This document shows positions 17,849 through 27,042 of a stretch of DNA of 64,000 nucleotides, piece by piece. The notes beneath the pieces were generated by a model, which was given only the letters and a program-made list of their open reading frames with translations, was not told where the DNA came from and did not search any database. Position 1 is the first letter of the stretch; the number at the start of each line of letters is the position of its first letter. Made by a program: the position numbers and the translations under genes. The stretch comes from Nitrososphaerota archaeon. Its GTDB lineage: Archaea > Thermoproteota > Nitrososphaeria > Nitrososphaerales > CADDZS01. Where the stretch lies: contig JAJPHP010000082.1 in the NCBI GenBank assembly GCA_021325255.1, forward strand, positions 1-64,000. The letters are read 5' to 3'.

Positions 17849-18850
17849 GTGGGAGAGGAATGCAACCCTAACCCCACTTATAATCAACAGCGATGGCTCC
17901 TTCGAGGCAAGGAAAGAAGAGAATTGCCTCGCCACCTGAGGACGTATCTAGAATCCTGCCAGCAGATTGAGCCCATAGAGATAAGTTTGCTCGTGCGCTC
18001 CGAGAACCAAGTGCGTTCTGACCTCGGGGATCTGACTGAGTTATGCGCTTCGATCAGAGAACATGGGTTGCTTCAACCCATCGTGGTCAGGCCGAAGGGC
18101 TCAAAGTTCGAGGTGATCTGCGGGAACAGGAGATTCGAGGCCTGCCGCCGGCTTTTGAGGCGGCACATCGACTGCATAGTGCGGGAGCTCGATGACAAGG
18201 CCGCATTCGAGATTTCGCTCATTGAAAACGTCCACAGGAGCACGCTGTCGCCTATGGAGGAGGCGAAGGCATTCCGGCAGTACGTATCCGAGTTTGGGTG
18301 GGGTGGCGTCTCAGACCTAGCGAGGAAGATAGGAAAGAGCGAAGAGTACGTGTCTCACAGGATACTTCTGCTCGATCTTCCAAGCAACATTCTCGTGAGA
18401 CTCGCGAGAGGCGAGATAAGCGCAAGCCAGGCGCAGGAACTTGTGTGGTTCAAGGAGAAATCCGCCAGAGAAATCGTCGTCGAAAGATTGGAGAAGGAAA
18501 AGATCAGCGTTGCTCAGATTAGGCAGATCAGGAAGGAGCTTGAAACAAAACCCGTCGGTGTCGATTGCGCCCCCTTGACAACTTTTGCTCAGAGCATGCC
18601 TGATTTCAAGTCAAAAGGCGATGATGAAGCAAGCGAAAAGCTGCAAAAAGATAACGGGAGGTCGAGAGACAGGAAGGTCGTCGAGGAGGCCATACTTGGA
18701 CTGCGAGTTGCCCTAATTAGACTCGACTCGGCAATCTCAAAAACTCAATCGAACGAAATCAAGGAAATATTGATGAAGGAGCGGTTCGAGTTGCACGGTC
18801 AGATTGACAGGCTGATCAGGGTCAAGACGCACATGCCCGTTTTGCAATAG
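17849..18850 (+). CDS. ParB/Spo0J-like DNA-binding protein
   Basis: ParB-like nuclease/HTH protein. Seen: the N-terminal ParB domain (PIEISLLVRSENQVRSDLGD, SIREHGLLQPIVVRP, GNRRFEACRRL), the ENVHRSTLSPMEEAKAF motif, an HTH (SDLARKIGKSEEYVSHRILL) and a charged C-terminus. The frame is open from 17744, overlapping the TrmB gene by 50 bp. GTG 17849 is the first start outside that gene and follows a TATA-like ttttattcc at 17832, so it is used here. In another frame ATG 17892 opens a convincing N-terminus (MAPSRQGKKRIASPPEDVSR) that stops just before the ParB domain; one indel near 17965 would join them. No ParA is nearby, so it may be a chromosomal regulator rather than a partition protein. Confidence 0.82.
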   Translation: MGEECNPNPTYNQQRWLLRGKERRELPRHLRTYLESCQQIEPIEISLLVRSENQVRSDLGDLTELCASIREHGLLQPIVVRPKGSKFEVICGNRRFEACRRLLRRHIDCIVRELDDKAAFEISLIENVHRSTLSPMEEAKAFRQYVSEFGWGGVSDLARKIGKSEEYVSHRILLLDLPSNILVRLARGEISASQAQELVWFKEKSAREIVVERLEKEKISVAQIRQIRKELETKPVGVDCAPLTTFAQSMPDFKSKGDDEASEKLQKDNGRSRDRKVVEEAILGLRVALIRLDSAISKTQSNEIKEILMKERFELHGQIDRLIRVKTHMPVLQ

Positions 18851-18874
18851 TATATTCCAGCTGCTCTATCTGCC

Positions 18875-20635
18875 TCAGGTCCAGGCCGAGTTCTGCCCAA
18901 CGGAGACCTCGTAACCCATCTCCTTTGGATCGATGTGCACGTCCAGCACTTCAACTGCAGAAGAAGAGATTGCTTGTTTCAGCGCTGGAGCGAGTTCTCT
19001 CTCACTTTTCACCGAAAGGGCTTTCGCCCCAAGTGCCTCTGCGAGTTTCGCAATATCGAGCTCAGGTTCCACAATTTCAGCACCAGTGTGTGACAGTTGT
19101 TGTCGGTTCATCCTTACCCTCTTCCCAAAACTGTCGTAGGCAAGCGCCACCGAAGAGTATCCTGAATTGTTACAGATTATCACTGTAATTTGTACTCCAT
19201 AGTGAGCAGCGCTCCAAAGGGCCTGGGGGCCAAACGTGAATGCTCCATCCCCCACAAACGCAATGACTTTCCGTTCAGGCTTGCCCAGCTTTGCGCCGAT
19301 GGCTGCACCAATTCCCCATCCGAGGCACCCCGCGCTCCTCCCCATTAGCGACCCTGGTTTCGTGAAGACGAAGAGTTCAGAAAGGTAAGAGGAGGTCACA
19401 ACGCCTTCGTCCACGATTATGAAATCCCCATATTGCTCGCCCCTCCCAAGGACATCATACAAAGCGCTGACAAGCCTCCAAGGCTTTATCCCCTGATTGT
19501 CTCCGGGCCTTGAGGCAAGTTGTTCCCTTTCCTTCAACCTCTTCTCGTGGATCTGCTCGATCCTCTCCATCCTCTCTTTCCTCTTTTCGACTTGAGGATG
19601 CTCTAAGTTTCTTGAGGCCTTGTCAAGGAAGAGAGCAGCAACGTCAGGCGTACCCATGATCGAAACGTCGGTCTTGATGTTCTTCCCGAGCTCCCATGGA
19701 TTTGCTTGGATGTGAACGACTTGCGTTGTTTTCGAATCTAAAATATCATGCTCATAGAATTTTCTCTCGGTGAAAAGCTGACCACCGAGTCCCACGACGA
19801 GATCGGCGCCCTTCATCACCTCAGATTCTCGCCTGAACAATCCGAGGTAGCAGGTATTATTTTGTGGAAAGCTTACGTTGTAAGCCGAGGGGTAAGGACT
19901 TTCCAATACGACAGGGACGGAGAGCCTTTTGCAAAACTCTTCTAGTGCCTTAATTGATGCTTCGTTTTTTACTTCCCTGCCTATGATGAGGACGGGCCAG
20001 TCGGCACCATCAATCATCGATACAAGCTCTGAGATTTGGCTCTGGTCCGGCGTTATCGTTGTTCTCTGAGGGGACGGCAAAGGAGGAGGAGAAATAGCTC
20101 TTTCATACTTCTCCTCAAGTATGTCTTCGGGAATTATCACGCAGCAGGGACCGGGCTGTGTTGAATTCAGAATGGAAACGGACCTTTCAATTGCAGTTTC
20201 CACGTCGCTGGGCGACCTTGCGTGATAGCACCAGCGTGTGACTGGCTCGGCAAGATCCTCGAGCTTGTCGAGCGAAAGTCCTGGCTGGCGTATAAGCGAC
20301 CTTGAATTCACGTCTCCGACAATTATCAAGAGCGGGACGCTGTCGACATACGCGTTGTACAGATTGGGCAGTGCGGTCGAGAGGCCCGGAGTCGTGTGCA
20401 AGACGACGACGCCGATGTTTCCGCTTGCCCTCGAGTACCCATCCGCCATCGCAAGAGACGCGTTCTCATGAAGCGAGGAGACGAACTTGAGCTTCTTTGA
20501 CTGCGAGATCGCGTTTATCAGCGAAACTGTTGTCGAGCCGGGGACTCCAAAGACATACCCCTTTCCCTCCAGATGCTCGAGAAACTCGACTATGCTATCG
20601 GCGATCAATGTTTCAATGGATCCTCGCTCTGACAC
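18875..20635 (-). CDS. Thiamine-diphosphate enzyme, benzoylformate decarboxylase/ALS-like
   Basis: A 586-aa ThDP enzyme with the three usual domains. The N-terminal PYR domain carries the catalytic glutamate in SLHENASLAMADGYSRASG near residue 55; the middle domain has DWPVLIIGREVKN; the C-terminal PP domain has GDGAFTFGPQALWSAAHYGV followed by the NN of the GDG-NN cofactor motif. The LHE plus ALW..A.Y pattern looks more like benzoylformate or phenylpyruvate decarboxylase than like acetolactate synthase, but this assignment is not certain. Expected reaction: decarboxylation of a 2-keto acid to an aldehyde. An aldehyde dehydrogenase and UbiD lie divergently at 20841-24082, consistent with an aromatic-acid pathway. 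GTG start at 20635. Confidence 0.87.
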   Translation of the reverse strand: MSERGSIETLIADSIVEFLEHLEGKGYVFGVPGSTTVSLINAISQSKKLKFVSSLHENASLAMADGYSRASGNIGVVVLHTTPGLSTALPNLYNAYVDSVPLLIIVGDVNSRSLIRQPGLSLDKLEDLAEPVTRWCYHARSPSDVETAIERSVSILNSTQPGPCCVIIPEDILEEKYERAISPPPLPSPQRTTITPDQSQISELVSMIDGADWPVLIIGREVKNEASIKALEEFCKRLSVPVVLESPYPSAYNVSFPQNNTCYLGLFRRESEVMKGADLVVGLGGQLFTERKFYEHDILDSKTTQVVHIQANPWELGKNIKTDVSIMGTPDVAALFLDKASRNLEHPQVEKRKERMERIEQIHEKRLKEREQLASRPGDNQGIKPWRLVSALYDVLGRGEQYGDFIIVDEGVVTSSYLSELFVFTKPGSLMGRSAGCLGWGIGAAIGAKLGKPERKVIAFVGDGAFTFGPQALWSAAHYGVQITVIICNNSGYSSVALAYDSFGKRVRMNRQQLSHTGAEIVEPELDIAKLAEALGAKALSVKSERELAPALKQAISSSAVEVLDVHIDPKEMGYEVSVGQNSAWT

Positions 20636-20803
20636 TAATTATTCCTGTGTTGTTCTTCAAAGCCATGTGCACAATGAAATGAAGGAGAGAACCTCGCATC
20701 CTCTGTACTGCGGAAGAAAAAGGGGAGCTTCCAACGTGCCGCACAGTTCAACACGCCTCATTTAAACTCTTTAAGCATCACAAAACAACACGGGAAATCG
20801 TAC

Positions 20804-20811
20804 ACTATATA
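20804..20811 (+). promoter_or_regulatory. TATA box of the ubiD-like gene
   Basis: actatata lies 30 bp before the ATG at 20841, so the transcript should be nearly leaderless. Confidence 0.6.
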
Positions 20812-20840
20812 CAGCGACGGAGGTTCTGTTAGAAGAGAAA

Positions 20841-22220
20841 ATGCCAAAGGATTTGCGATACTTCCTGAAGGAGGTCGAAGAAAAGCAACCCAAGGATTTT
20901 GTGCACGTGAAAAAGGAGGTGAGCCAAGAGTTCGAACTCTGCGGCGTCGTCAGAAAATTCCAGGATCTTGGAAAGTATCCACTGGTCTACTTTGAGAAGG
21001 TCCAGGGCACGAACATACCCGTGGTCTCGAACCTCTTCGCTTCTCCCAGTCGCCTCGCCCTGGCTTTCGGTGTGAGAGAGTCGAACCTGCTCCAGGACTA
21101 CATGGCTGTTGAGGACAAGAAGATACCCTCCAAGATAGTCTCAGACGGTCCGGTCAAGGAAAACAAACTCATCGGTGACAAGGTTGACCTCTCAGTCCTG
21201 CCGCACATAACCCACTGTGAGAAAGATGCTGGCGCCTACGTCACTTCCGGCGTCCACGTGTTCAAGGACCCGGACACTGGAAACTATGATACCGGGATTT
21301 TCAGATTACAGTACAAGGGGAAGAACAAGTTCGGCGTGCTATTCGGAGACTACTCGAAGGCAATGTCCGTTGTCAGAAAGTACGAGTCGAAGGGCAAGCC
21401 GACCGAGATGGCTTTCTTCATCGGGCACCACCCCGCCGCGACATTAACCTCGCAGACGAAGGTGCCATTCGCCACAGACGAATTCGCTGTGATGGGAGGC
21501 TTGCTCGGAGAGCCGGTCGAACTTGTGCCGTGCGAGACCGTGGACCTCAGAGTCCCTGCCTACGCCGAGATTGTCGTCGAAGGCAGAATAGTGCCGAACG
21601 TCAGAGAGCCCGAAGCTCCGTTCGGAGAGTACACATGGTACTATGGGTTGGAGAGGATGTCCCACATTCTGGAAGTATCCGCGATAACTTTCCGCAACAA
21701 TCCGATCTACCACGATGTGTTCAGTGCGCACGCGGACCACAACATGGCCGCGAAGACACAGAGGGAATCGGTGATCTACAAGAGGCTGAAACTCTCAACG
21801 CCGACAGTGCGCGACGTACACCTCCCTCTCTCGGGGACGTGCAGACACATCGTCTACGTTTCCTTCAAGAAGGATTACGACGGGCAGGGCAAGATTGCTT
21901 CGATATCAGCTCTTGCGGCTGATCCTATGCTAAAACTCGCGGTCATCGTCGACGATGACATCAATGTGAGAAATGAGGAGGAGGTGTGGTGGGCTGTTGC
22001 AACTCGGGTTCAGGCCGATAGGGCGATCACCACCGTGACCGAGGCCTACGTCGCAGAACTGGATCCTTCTGCGTACTCCATCCGATCAAGGAGCGAGAGG
22101 GCCTCGCTCAATACAAAGTGGGCCATCGACGCGACTCGGCCGATTGACCTCCCGTTCCAGGAAAAGGCGGACGTGCCTGAAAAGTACTGGAAGGACATCG
22201 ACCTGAAAGACTACCTGTAA
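20841..22220 (+). CDS. UbiD-family (de)carboxylase
   Basis: A 459-aa protein of the UbiD family, which uses prenylated FMN for reversible decarboxylation of aromatic or unsaturated acids. Seen: LRYFLKEVEEKQ at the N-terminus, YPLVYFEKVQGTNIPVVSNL, ASPSRLALAFG, TGIFRLQYKG (flavin/metal-binding strand), MAFFIGHHPAA, the catalytic E-x-x-x-(R/E) region APFGEYTWYYG, and a C-terminal HADHNMA element. A UbiX/prenyltransferase that would make the cofactor is not in the window. The gene heads a plus-strand group with a small helical protein and an aldehyde dehydrogenase, and it is divergent from the ThDP enzyme. Substrate: probably an aromatic carboxylate (inference). Confidence 0.92.
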   Translation: MPKDLRYFLKEVEEKQPKDFVHVKKEVSQEFELCGVVRKFQDLGKYPLVYFEKVQGTNIPVVSNLFASPSRLALAFGVRESNLLQDYMAVEDKKIPSKIVSDGPVKENKLIGDKVDLSVLPHITHCEKDAGAYVTSGVHVFKDPDTGNYDTGIFRLQYKGKNKFGVLFGDYSKAMSVVRKYESKGKPTEMAFFIGHHPAATLTSQTKVPFATDEFAVMGGLLGEPVELVPCETVDLRVPAYAEIVVEGRIVPNVREPEAPFGEYTWYYGLERMSHILEVSAITFRNNPIYHDVFSAHADHNMAAKTQRESVIYKRLKLSTPTVRDVHLPLSGTCRHIVYVSFKKDYDGQGKIASISALAADPMLKLAVIVDDDINVRNEEEVWWAVATRVQADRAITTVTEAYVAELDPSAYSIRSRSERASLNTKWAIDATRPIDLPFQEKADVPEKYWKDIDLKDYL

Positions 22221-22269
22221 AGAACGAAGCGATGGAAAAGAAACAGCAGAGATAGGAGAACAAAAGAAA

Positions 22270-22578
22270 ATGTCATCATCTGACAAGCTGACTCAAGAGA
22301 ACGCGGTCCTCCTATTGGAGAACCTACTACTCAAGGAGAGGATGGACTTGAATTTGTGGGACGTGAGGCAGATGAAGGCTAACGTGGATTTAATGAAGAA
22401 GATCGCGGAGAAAGCTCCGTGGTCGGAGCCATCAAAGCCGTTGAGCTCCAAGCTGATCCAGACTCTCGTCGAGTTGCTACAGATAATTCAAGAAAAGGAT
22501 GCCACGAGGGTGAACGCGGGACACACGCACGTCGAGCAGGCGCTTAACAATTTAAGGGACTCTACCTTTGGTCTATGA
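22270..22578 (+). CDS. Small helical protein of unknown function next to ubiD
   Basis: A 102-aa soluble, strongly helical protein (QENAVLLLENLLLKERMDLN, KANVDLMKKIAEK, LSSKLIQTLVELLQIIQEKD, HVEQALNNLRDS). I do not recognise a family. It is 49 bp after ubiD and 16 bp before the aldehyde dehydrogenase, so it almost certainly shares their transcript. Some UbiD-type decarboxylases have small partner subunits; this could be one, but no sequence feature proves that. Confidence 0.7.
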   Translation: MSSSDKLTQENAVLLLENLLLKERMDLNLWDVRQMKANVDLMKKIAEKAPWSEPSKPLSSKLIQTLVELLQIIQEKDATRVNAGHTHVEQALNNLRDSTFGL

Positions 22579-22594
22579 GCGGTGTTAGAATTCT

Positions 22595-24082
22595 TTGACC
22601 ACAACGGCAGTTAGGGCACCGCAGTACAGTCTCCTGATCGATGGCGAGCGCGTCCCTTCGCACGATGGCAAAAGCGTTCCAATACACAATCCTGCAAACA
22701 ATAATGAAACGGTTGGCGAAGTCTATGTCGGCTCAATTGAGGACGCAAAGGAAGCTGTGGACTCTGCTCAAGCGGCGCTGAAAACTTGGAGGGAAACAAC
22801 GCCGCGCGCCCGCTCACAGGTCCTGTTCAAGGCCGCTGACCTCATAGACGGCGCGAGCGACGAAATTGCAAGCACACTGACAAAAGAGCAGGGCAAGCCC
22901 TTCCCCGAGGCCCTGGGCGAGGTGAAATTTTCGAGCGCCGTCCTCAGGTACTATGCGGGTCTTTCTCCAACAATTTCTGGGCGGCGGGTTTCGTTATCTG
23001 ATCCGACCGAATTTGGGTTTGTGCTGAAGCAGCCCGTTGGCGTATGCGTCGCAATCACGCCGTGGAACTCTCCCGTCGTCCTCATGGTGGTCAAAATAGC
23101 TCCTGCCCTTGCAGGAGGGAATACAATTGTCGTAAAACCGGCGAGCTCAACGCCGCTCGCTGACCTGATGGTGTGCGACCTCATCTGCAAGGCTGGACTC
23201 CCCAAAGGAGCATTGAACGTAGTCACGGGTTCAGGCGCGGTGGTCGGGGAGGAATTGATCTCAAACAAAAAGGTCTCCAAGGTTGCGTTCACGGGAGAGA
23301 CCGAGACAGGCAAGCGAGTGATGAGCATAGCCTCGAGGGGAGTCAAGAGAGTGAGCCTGGAGTTAGGCGGAAGCGACCCAATGATAGTCTTTGAGGACGC
23401 AGATCTTGACCGAGCGGTCGACGGCGCCCTCCTGAGCAGATTTCGCAACTGTGGCCAGGTTTGCATGAGCGTGAAGAGGCTCTACGTGCATGAGGACAAG
23501 TACAACGTGTTTTTGGAAAAACTCTCCGAGCGCATAAAGAAGATCAGGGTGGGGAACGGACTAGCAAGCTCGACGAGGATGGGGCCACTGCACTCGAAAA
23601 GCCAGAAGGATAAAATCAAGGAGCAGCTCGAAGACGCGCTGCAAAAGGGAGCCAAGGTGGCTTACGGTGGAAGCGAGCCTAAAGAGGAGGAGCTCTCCGG
23701 CGGGTACTTTTATCTCCCAACGATAGCCACAAGTGTTGACACTGGTTCTAAATTAGTGCAGGAGGAGGTCTTCGGCCCGATCCTACCAGTTTTCAGGTAC
23801 TCGACTTTTGAGGAGGCAATTGCGCTCGCAAACGATTCTCCATACGGACTCGGGGCGTCGGTGTGGACCAGAGACCTGGACAAGGCAAACCGCGCTGCGG
23901 ACAGGATAGACGCAGGCACGATCTGGATAAATTCATTCCACGAAGCTCAGGTAGACCTGCCATTTGGTGGATTGAAGGAGAGCGGGCTCGGGAAGGAGAT
24001 GGCCCTAGAGGGACTGGAGAACTATCTTGAGACAAAGTCGGTCGTTGTAAACTCGAAGGGAAAGACAAGACCCTGGCTCTGA
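22595..24082 (+). CDS. NAD(P)-dependent aldehyde dehydrogenase
   Basis: A 495-aa aldehyde dehydrogenase, complete. Seen: the PWNSPVVLMVVKIAPALAGG cofactor region near residue 155, FTGETETGKRVM near 230, the general-base glutamate in VSLELGGSDP near 255, and the catalytic cysteine in NCGQVC near 290, followed by EEVFGPILPVFRY and the oligomerisation tail. The group includes succinate-semialdehyde, glyceraldehyde and benzaldehyde dehydrogenases. Location next to a ThDP decarboxylase and UbiD favours an aromatic aldehyde; glyceraldehyde is a second possibility, because the Entner-Doudoroff cluster at 55.9-60.1 kb lacks such an enzyme. TTG start 16 bp after the small helical gene. Confidence 0.92.
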   Translation: MTTTAVRAPQYSLLIDGERVPSHDGKSVPIHNPANNNETVGEVYVGSIEDAKEAVDSAQAALKTWRETTPRARSQVLFKAADLIDGASDEIASTLTKEQGKPFPEALGEVKFSSAVLRYYAGLSPTISGRRVSLSDPTEFGFVLKQPVGVCVAITPWNSPVVLMVVKIAPALAGGNTIVVKPASSTPLADLMVCDLICKAGLPKGALNVVTGSGAVVGEELISNKKVSKVAFTGETETGKRVMSIASRGVKRVSLELGGSDPMIVFEDADLDRAVDGALLSRFRNCGQVCMSVKRLYVHEDKYNVFLEKLSERIKKIRVGNGLASSTRMGPLHSKSQKDKIKEQLEDALQKGAKVAYGGSEPKEEELSGGYFYLPTIATSVDTGSKLVQEEVFGPILPVFRYSTFEEAIALANDSPYGLGASVWTRDLDKANRAADRIDAGTIWINSFHEAQVDLPFGGLKESGLGKEMALEGLENYLETKSVVVNSKGKTRPWL

Positions 24083-24117
24083 GAGAGAGCCTCTCGCCGC
24101 CTTCGAGTAGACATCTA

Positions 24118-25344
24118 CTACACTAGTTTTTTTCCTGATGCAATCGAGGCCCAGGCTTCGGCGAAGCGCTCGACTGCATGGTAGAGGCTCTTGTCCTCGG
24201 TTGCAAGTGAAATTCTCACGTAGCCTTTCCACCGCTCTCCGAAGATCGAGCCTGGAAAGAGTGCGATTCCCTCATTCTCGAGGAAATCTAAAACGAATTC
24301 AGATGCATCGGCGATGACCTTCTCGGGCATCTTGACGAACAGATAGAAGGCTCCCTGCGGGATGCGGACGGGTACCCCACTTTTACGGAGCATGGAAACG
24401 CACCTGTCGCGCCTCTCCTGATACTTTGTGCATCGAGCCGCGATGAAATCCTGCGGTCCCGTTAGGGCGGCTACTCCGGCCTTCTGGATGTATGGGCTGA
24501 CCATGGTGATTGTAGCCCTCTGTGACTTCAGGAAATCCTTGCAGATCCTTCTCCTCGCGATTATGTATCCTAGGCGGAAGGGCACCATGCTGTATGTCTT
24601 GGAGAAACTTCCCAAACCAATGATGTATTGGCTGTCAGCCGAGAAGGACCAGGCGTGGCAATGGTTTCTTCCGTCGAATACGATCCTGTCGTAGATCTCA
24701 TCCGAGAGAAGATAGATTCCTCTCCCAGAGCAATAGTTCGCGACCCTCTTCACCTCGTCCCTGCCTAGCGTCCATCCGGCTGGATTGTTGGGATAGTTTA
24801 GCAGGATCAACTTTGTCTTGGGAGTGACCTTTGAGAAAAGCTGGTCAAGGTCTAGCTTAAATGCCGCTGTATCATCGGAAAAGGATGTGGACACGGGTAC
24901 CGTACGAAGCTTTGCCTCCGTCAGTTCGGCGATCTCAGCGTAGGCGGGGAAGAAGGGCTCGTGCACAAGTATTTCGTCGCCGGGATCTACCAAGGAAAGA
25001 AGAGAGATGAAGAGTGCGTGCTTTGATCCCGAAGTGACTATGACTTCCTGTTCTCCGGTGTCAACGCCGCTTTCCATTGTATAGCGCTCCGCGATCAGCC
25101 TCCTCAACTCGATTGATCCGGCTGAAGAGGTGTACGAAGTCAGGGGAGTCTCCAGGGCTTCTTGCATTGCCCTCGAAATGTGCGCTGGTGCCGGAACCTC
25201 AGGCTGCCCAAGCGAGAGGTCTATGATCTCTCTCCCTTTGGATTGGAGCTGCCTGATTTTGTCTGCAAGCTCGAACATCACGGATGGAGGGACCCTAGAG
25301 ATCCTTTCGGATGGCGACTTATAGGGTCGAACTTTTTCAGGCAT
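24118..25344 (-). CDS. Class I/II PLP-dependent aminotransferase
   Basis: A 408-aa aspartate-aminotransferase-type (fold I) enzyme. Seen: the substrate region LSLGQPEVPAPAHI near residue 43, ILLNYPNNPAGW near 178 (PLP-contacting Asn), LLSDEIYDRIVFDG, and GLGSFSKTYSMVPFRLGYI, where the Lys carries PLP, with a later Arg (GYVRISLATED) for the carboxylate. It probably transaminates an amino acid or 2-keto acid. Its start overlaps the end of hyuB by 8 bp on the same strand, so it belongs to the hyuA-hyuB-aminotransferase transcript, perhaps acting on the amino acid released by the hydantoinase. It converges on the aldehyde dehydrogenase. Confidence 0.9.
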   Translation of the reverse strand: MPEKVRPYKSPSERISRVPPSVMFELADKIRQLQSKGREIIDLSLGQPEVPAPAHISRAMQEALETPLTSYTSSAGSIELRRLIAERYTMESGVDTGEQEVIVTSGSKHALFISLLSLVDPGDEILVHEPFFPAYAEIAELTEAKLRTVPVSTSFSDDTAAFKLDLDQLFSKVTPKTKLILLNYPNNPAGWTLGRDEVKRVANYCSGRGIYLLSDEIYDRIVFDGRNHCHAWSFSADSQYIIGLGSFSKTYSMVPFRLGYIIARRRICKDFLKSQRATITMVSPYIQKAGVAALTGPQDFIAARCTKYQERRDRCVSMLRKSGVPVRIPQGAFYLFVKMPEKVIADASEFVLDFLENEGIALFPGSIFGERWKGYVRISLATEDKSLYHAVERFAEAWASIASGKKLV

Positions 25345-27040
25345 ACCCGTAGAGCTCCAGCGCAGCCTTTTTCGTGATGAAGCCGTTTCTCAAATCTGAC
25401 TCAATGCTTGCCTCATCCCTCTCGTGAGGATCGTAAAATCCGCCGCTCCCAGCGTTGTCCATCCTTATCGTCCCATTCTCCCTTAGGGCATACATCCCCA
25501 TAGAGCTTACCTCGCTCCCGTCAACGAAACACTTTCTTGGAGTTCCGGACATCCCGCCCTTAAGTCCCTCGGGGGGAAAGCGCGACTTGTTTCCTATGAA
25601 TGCAACCTTGGCGGGCCGGCCCGAGATGTTCCTGATGGTGTAGGAAACTCCCAGCCCTCCCCTGAACTTCCCGGCGCCTCCAGAGTCGGGTATCAGCTTG
25701 AGCTCCTCCACGAGGAGAGGAGTCGTGCTCTCCAAGACTTCCGCTGATATGTGCGAGGTGACGGTGGGTATTCCTGTAGAGTTGAGACCGTCCGATTCCG
25801 GCCTCGCCCCCATTCCCCCGCCACCAATCACCGTGATCGCGACGAAGGGCCTTCCCTTGGAGTCGGTCCCTTTTACAGTGCAACTGGAAGGGAGGCCCGT
25901 GTCGGCAATTGTGCGGTCCGGTACTATCTGCGACAGTGCCTTCCATACTGCTATTGGGGCGTGCCAGCCCATTATGTGCCTTGCACCGCAAGCAGCCGGA
26001 GGCCTAGGATTCAGGACAGAGTTTTCGGGCGCCTCCACTTTGAAAACGTCCATCGTTCCCTGATTATTTGGGACGTAAGGCGCGACGACGCATTTGGCAG
26101 CGTACACCGTATACGCCCTAGTATATACAAAAGGCGAGTTTATCCCATAGTCGGACCTGGGCGAGGTGCCCGCGAAATCGATGAGCATGGACTCGAGATC
26201 GTGCGAAACCTTGCAGTGAATTTTGTGGTCGACCCCAAAGCCTTCCACCCCAACTTCGGATTCGCCAACGCCCTCAGGGAGTTTCTCAAGCTCGCTCCTC
26301 ACGGCGCTGACCGACGTTTCGATTATTCTGTCTGCGACCCACTCTAGGTCGCGCAGGTTGTACTCGGCGAGAATGCCTAGGAGGAGCCTGCTCATTGTCT
26401 GAGCTGAGGAAATATCCGACATGATGTCGGCGATAGTCTGAGCCGGCAGGCGAACGTTAGCGCTGATGATCTCGCGGATCGTCCTGTCAAAGACTCCTCT
26501 GCTCATAATCTTCAAGGGCGGCAGCTGTAGCCCCTCCTCGAATACCTCTCCTGCGGTCGCCGACCAGATCTGACCCCCAATGTCCGGGAGATGACTGACG
26601 GCGCCGGCGTACCCGATTATCTCTCCCTTTCCTCGATTAGTGGAGGAGGAGAAAATTGGAAGTATCACGGAGATATCATTGACCTGCCCGGTCCCAATCC
26701 ACGGGTTATTTGTTGCGAGCACGTCGCCAGGTTTCAGGTCTTCGACTGGTATGACCTTCAACATCTCGGCAAGTGTTGTCGGAAGCGTTCCGATGAATGA
26801 GGGCGGGCCGGCCCAGGCCTGCGCGATTGATCTGCCTTTAGAGTCGAAGAGCTGACACGTTGCGTCGAGCGCTTCCCTGACTATTGGGGAGAACGAACTG
26901 CGTATTAGGGCGCTGTATGCTTCATCGGTCACCGAAATCAATCGATCCCAGAAGAGTCCAAAGGTGGTGGAATCAAGGAGGGGCTTTCCGCTCATGTCCT
27001 TTCTTTTCTTCTTTGTCATCATTCTATTGTCAGTTCCCAT
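25337..27040 (-). CDS. hyuB: Hydantoinase B / oxoprolinase beta-type subunit
   Basis: A 567-aa HyuB-family subunit. Typical segments: FWDRLISVTDEAYSALIRSS, REALDATCQLFDSKGRSIAQ, DVLATNNPWIGTGQVND, GYAGAVSHLPDIGGQ, a central GTSPRSDYGINSPFVYTRAY and the C-terminal GGAGKFRGGLGVSYTI. Together with HyuA it forms an ATP-dependent ring-opening or carboxylating complex (N-methylhydantoinase, 5-oxoprolinase, caprolactamase and acetophenone/acetone carboxylase relatives). The pair is in the order A then B with 2 bp between. The exact substrate is not readable from the sequence; the downstream aminotransferase suggests an amino-acid or cyclic-imide substrate. Confidence 0.93.
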   Translation of the reverse strand: MGTDNRMMTKKKRKDMSGKPLLDSTTFGLFWDRLISVTDEAYSALIRSSFSPIVREALDATCQLFDSKGRSIAQAWAGPPSFIGTLPTTLAEMLKVIPVEDLKPGDVLATNNPWIGTGQVNDISVILPIFSSSTNRGKGEIIGYAGAVSHLPDIGGQIWSATAGEVFEEGLQLPPLKIMSRGVFDRTIREIISANVRLPAQTIADIMSDISSAQTMSRLLLGILAEYNLRDLEWVADRIIETSVSAVRSELEKLPEGVGESEVGVEGFGVDHKIHCKVSHDLESMLIDFAGTSPRSDYGINSPFVYTRAYTVYAAKCVVAPYVPNNQGTMDVFKVEAPENSVLNPRPPAACGARHIMGWHAPIAVWKALSQIVPDRTIADTGLPSSCTVKGTDSKGRPFVAITVIGGGGMGARPESDGLNSTGIPTVTSHISAEVLESTTPLLVEELKLIPDSGGAGKFRGGLGVSYTIRNISGRPAKVAFIGNKSRFPPEGLKGGMSGTPRKCFVDGSEVSSMGMYALRENGTIRMDNAGSGGFYDPHERDEASIESDLRNGFITKKAALELYGYA

Positions 27041-27042
27041 GC

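Noticed and set aside
25698..26347. Long plus-strand frames opposite hyuB
   Set aside because: Antisense to hyuB; composition not protein-like.
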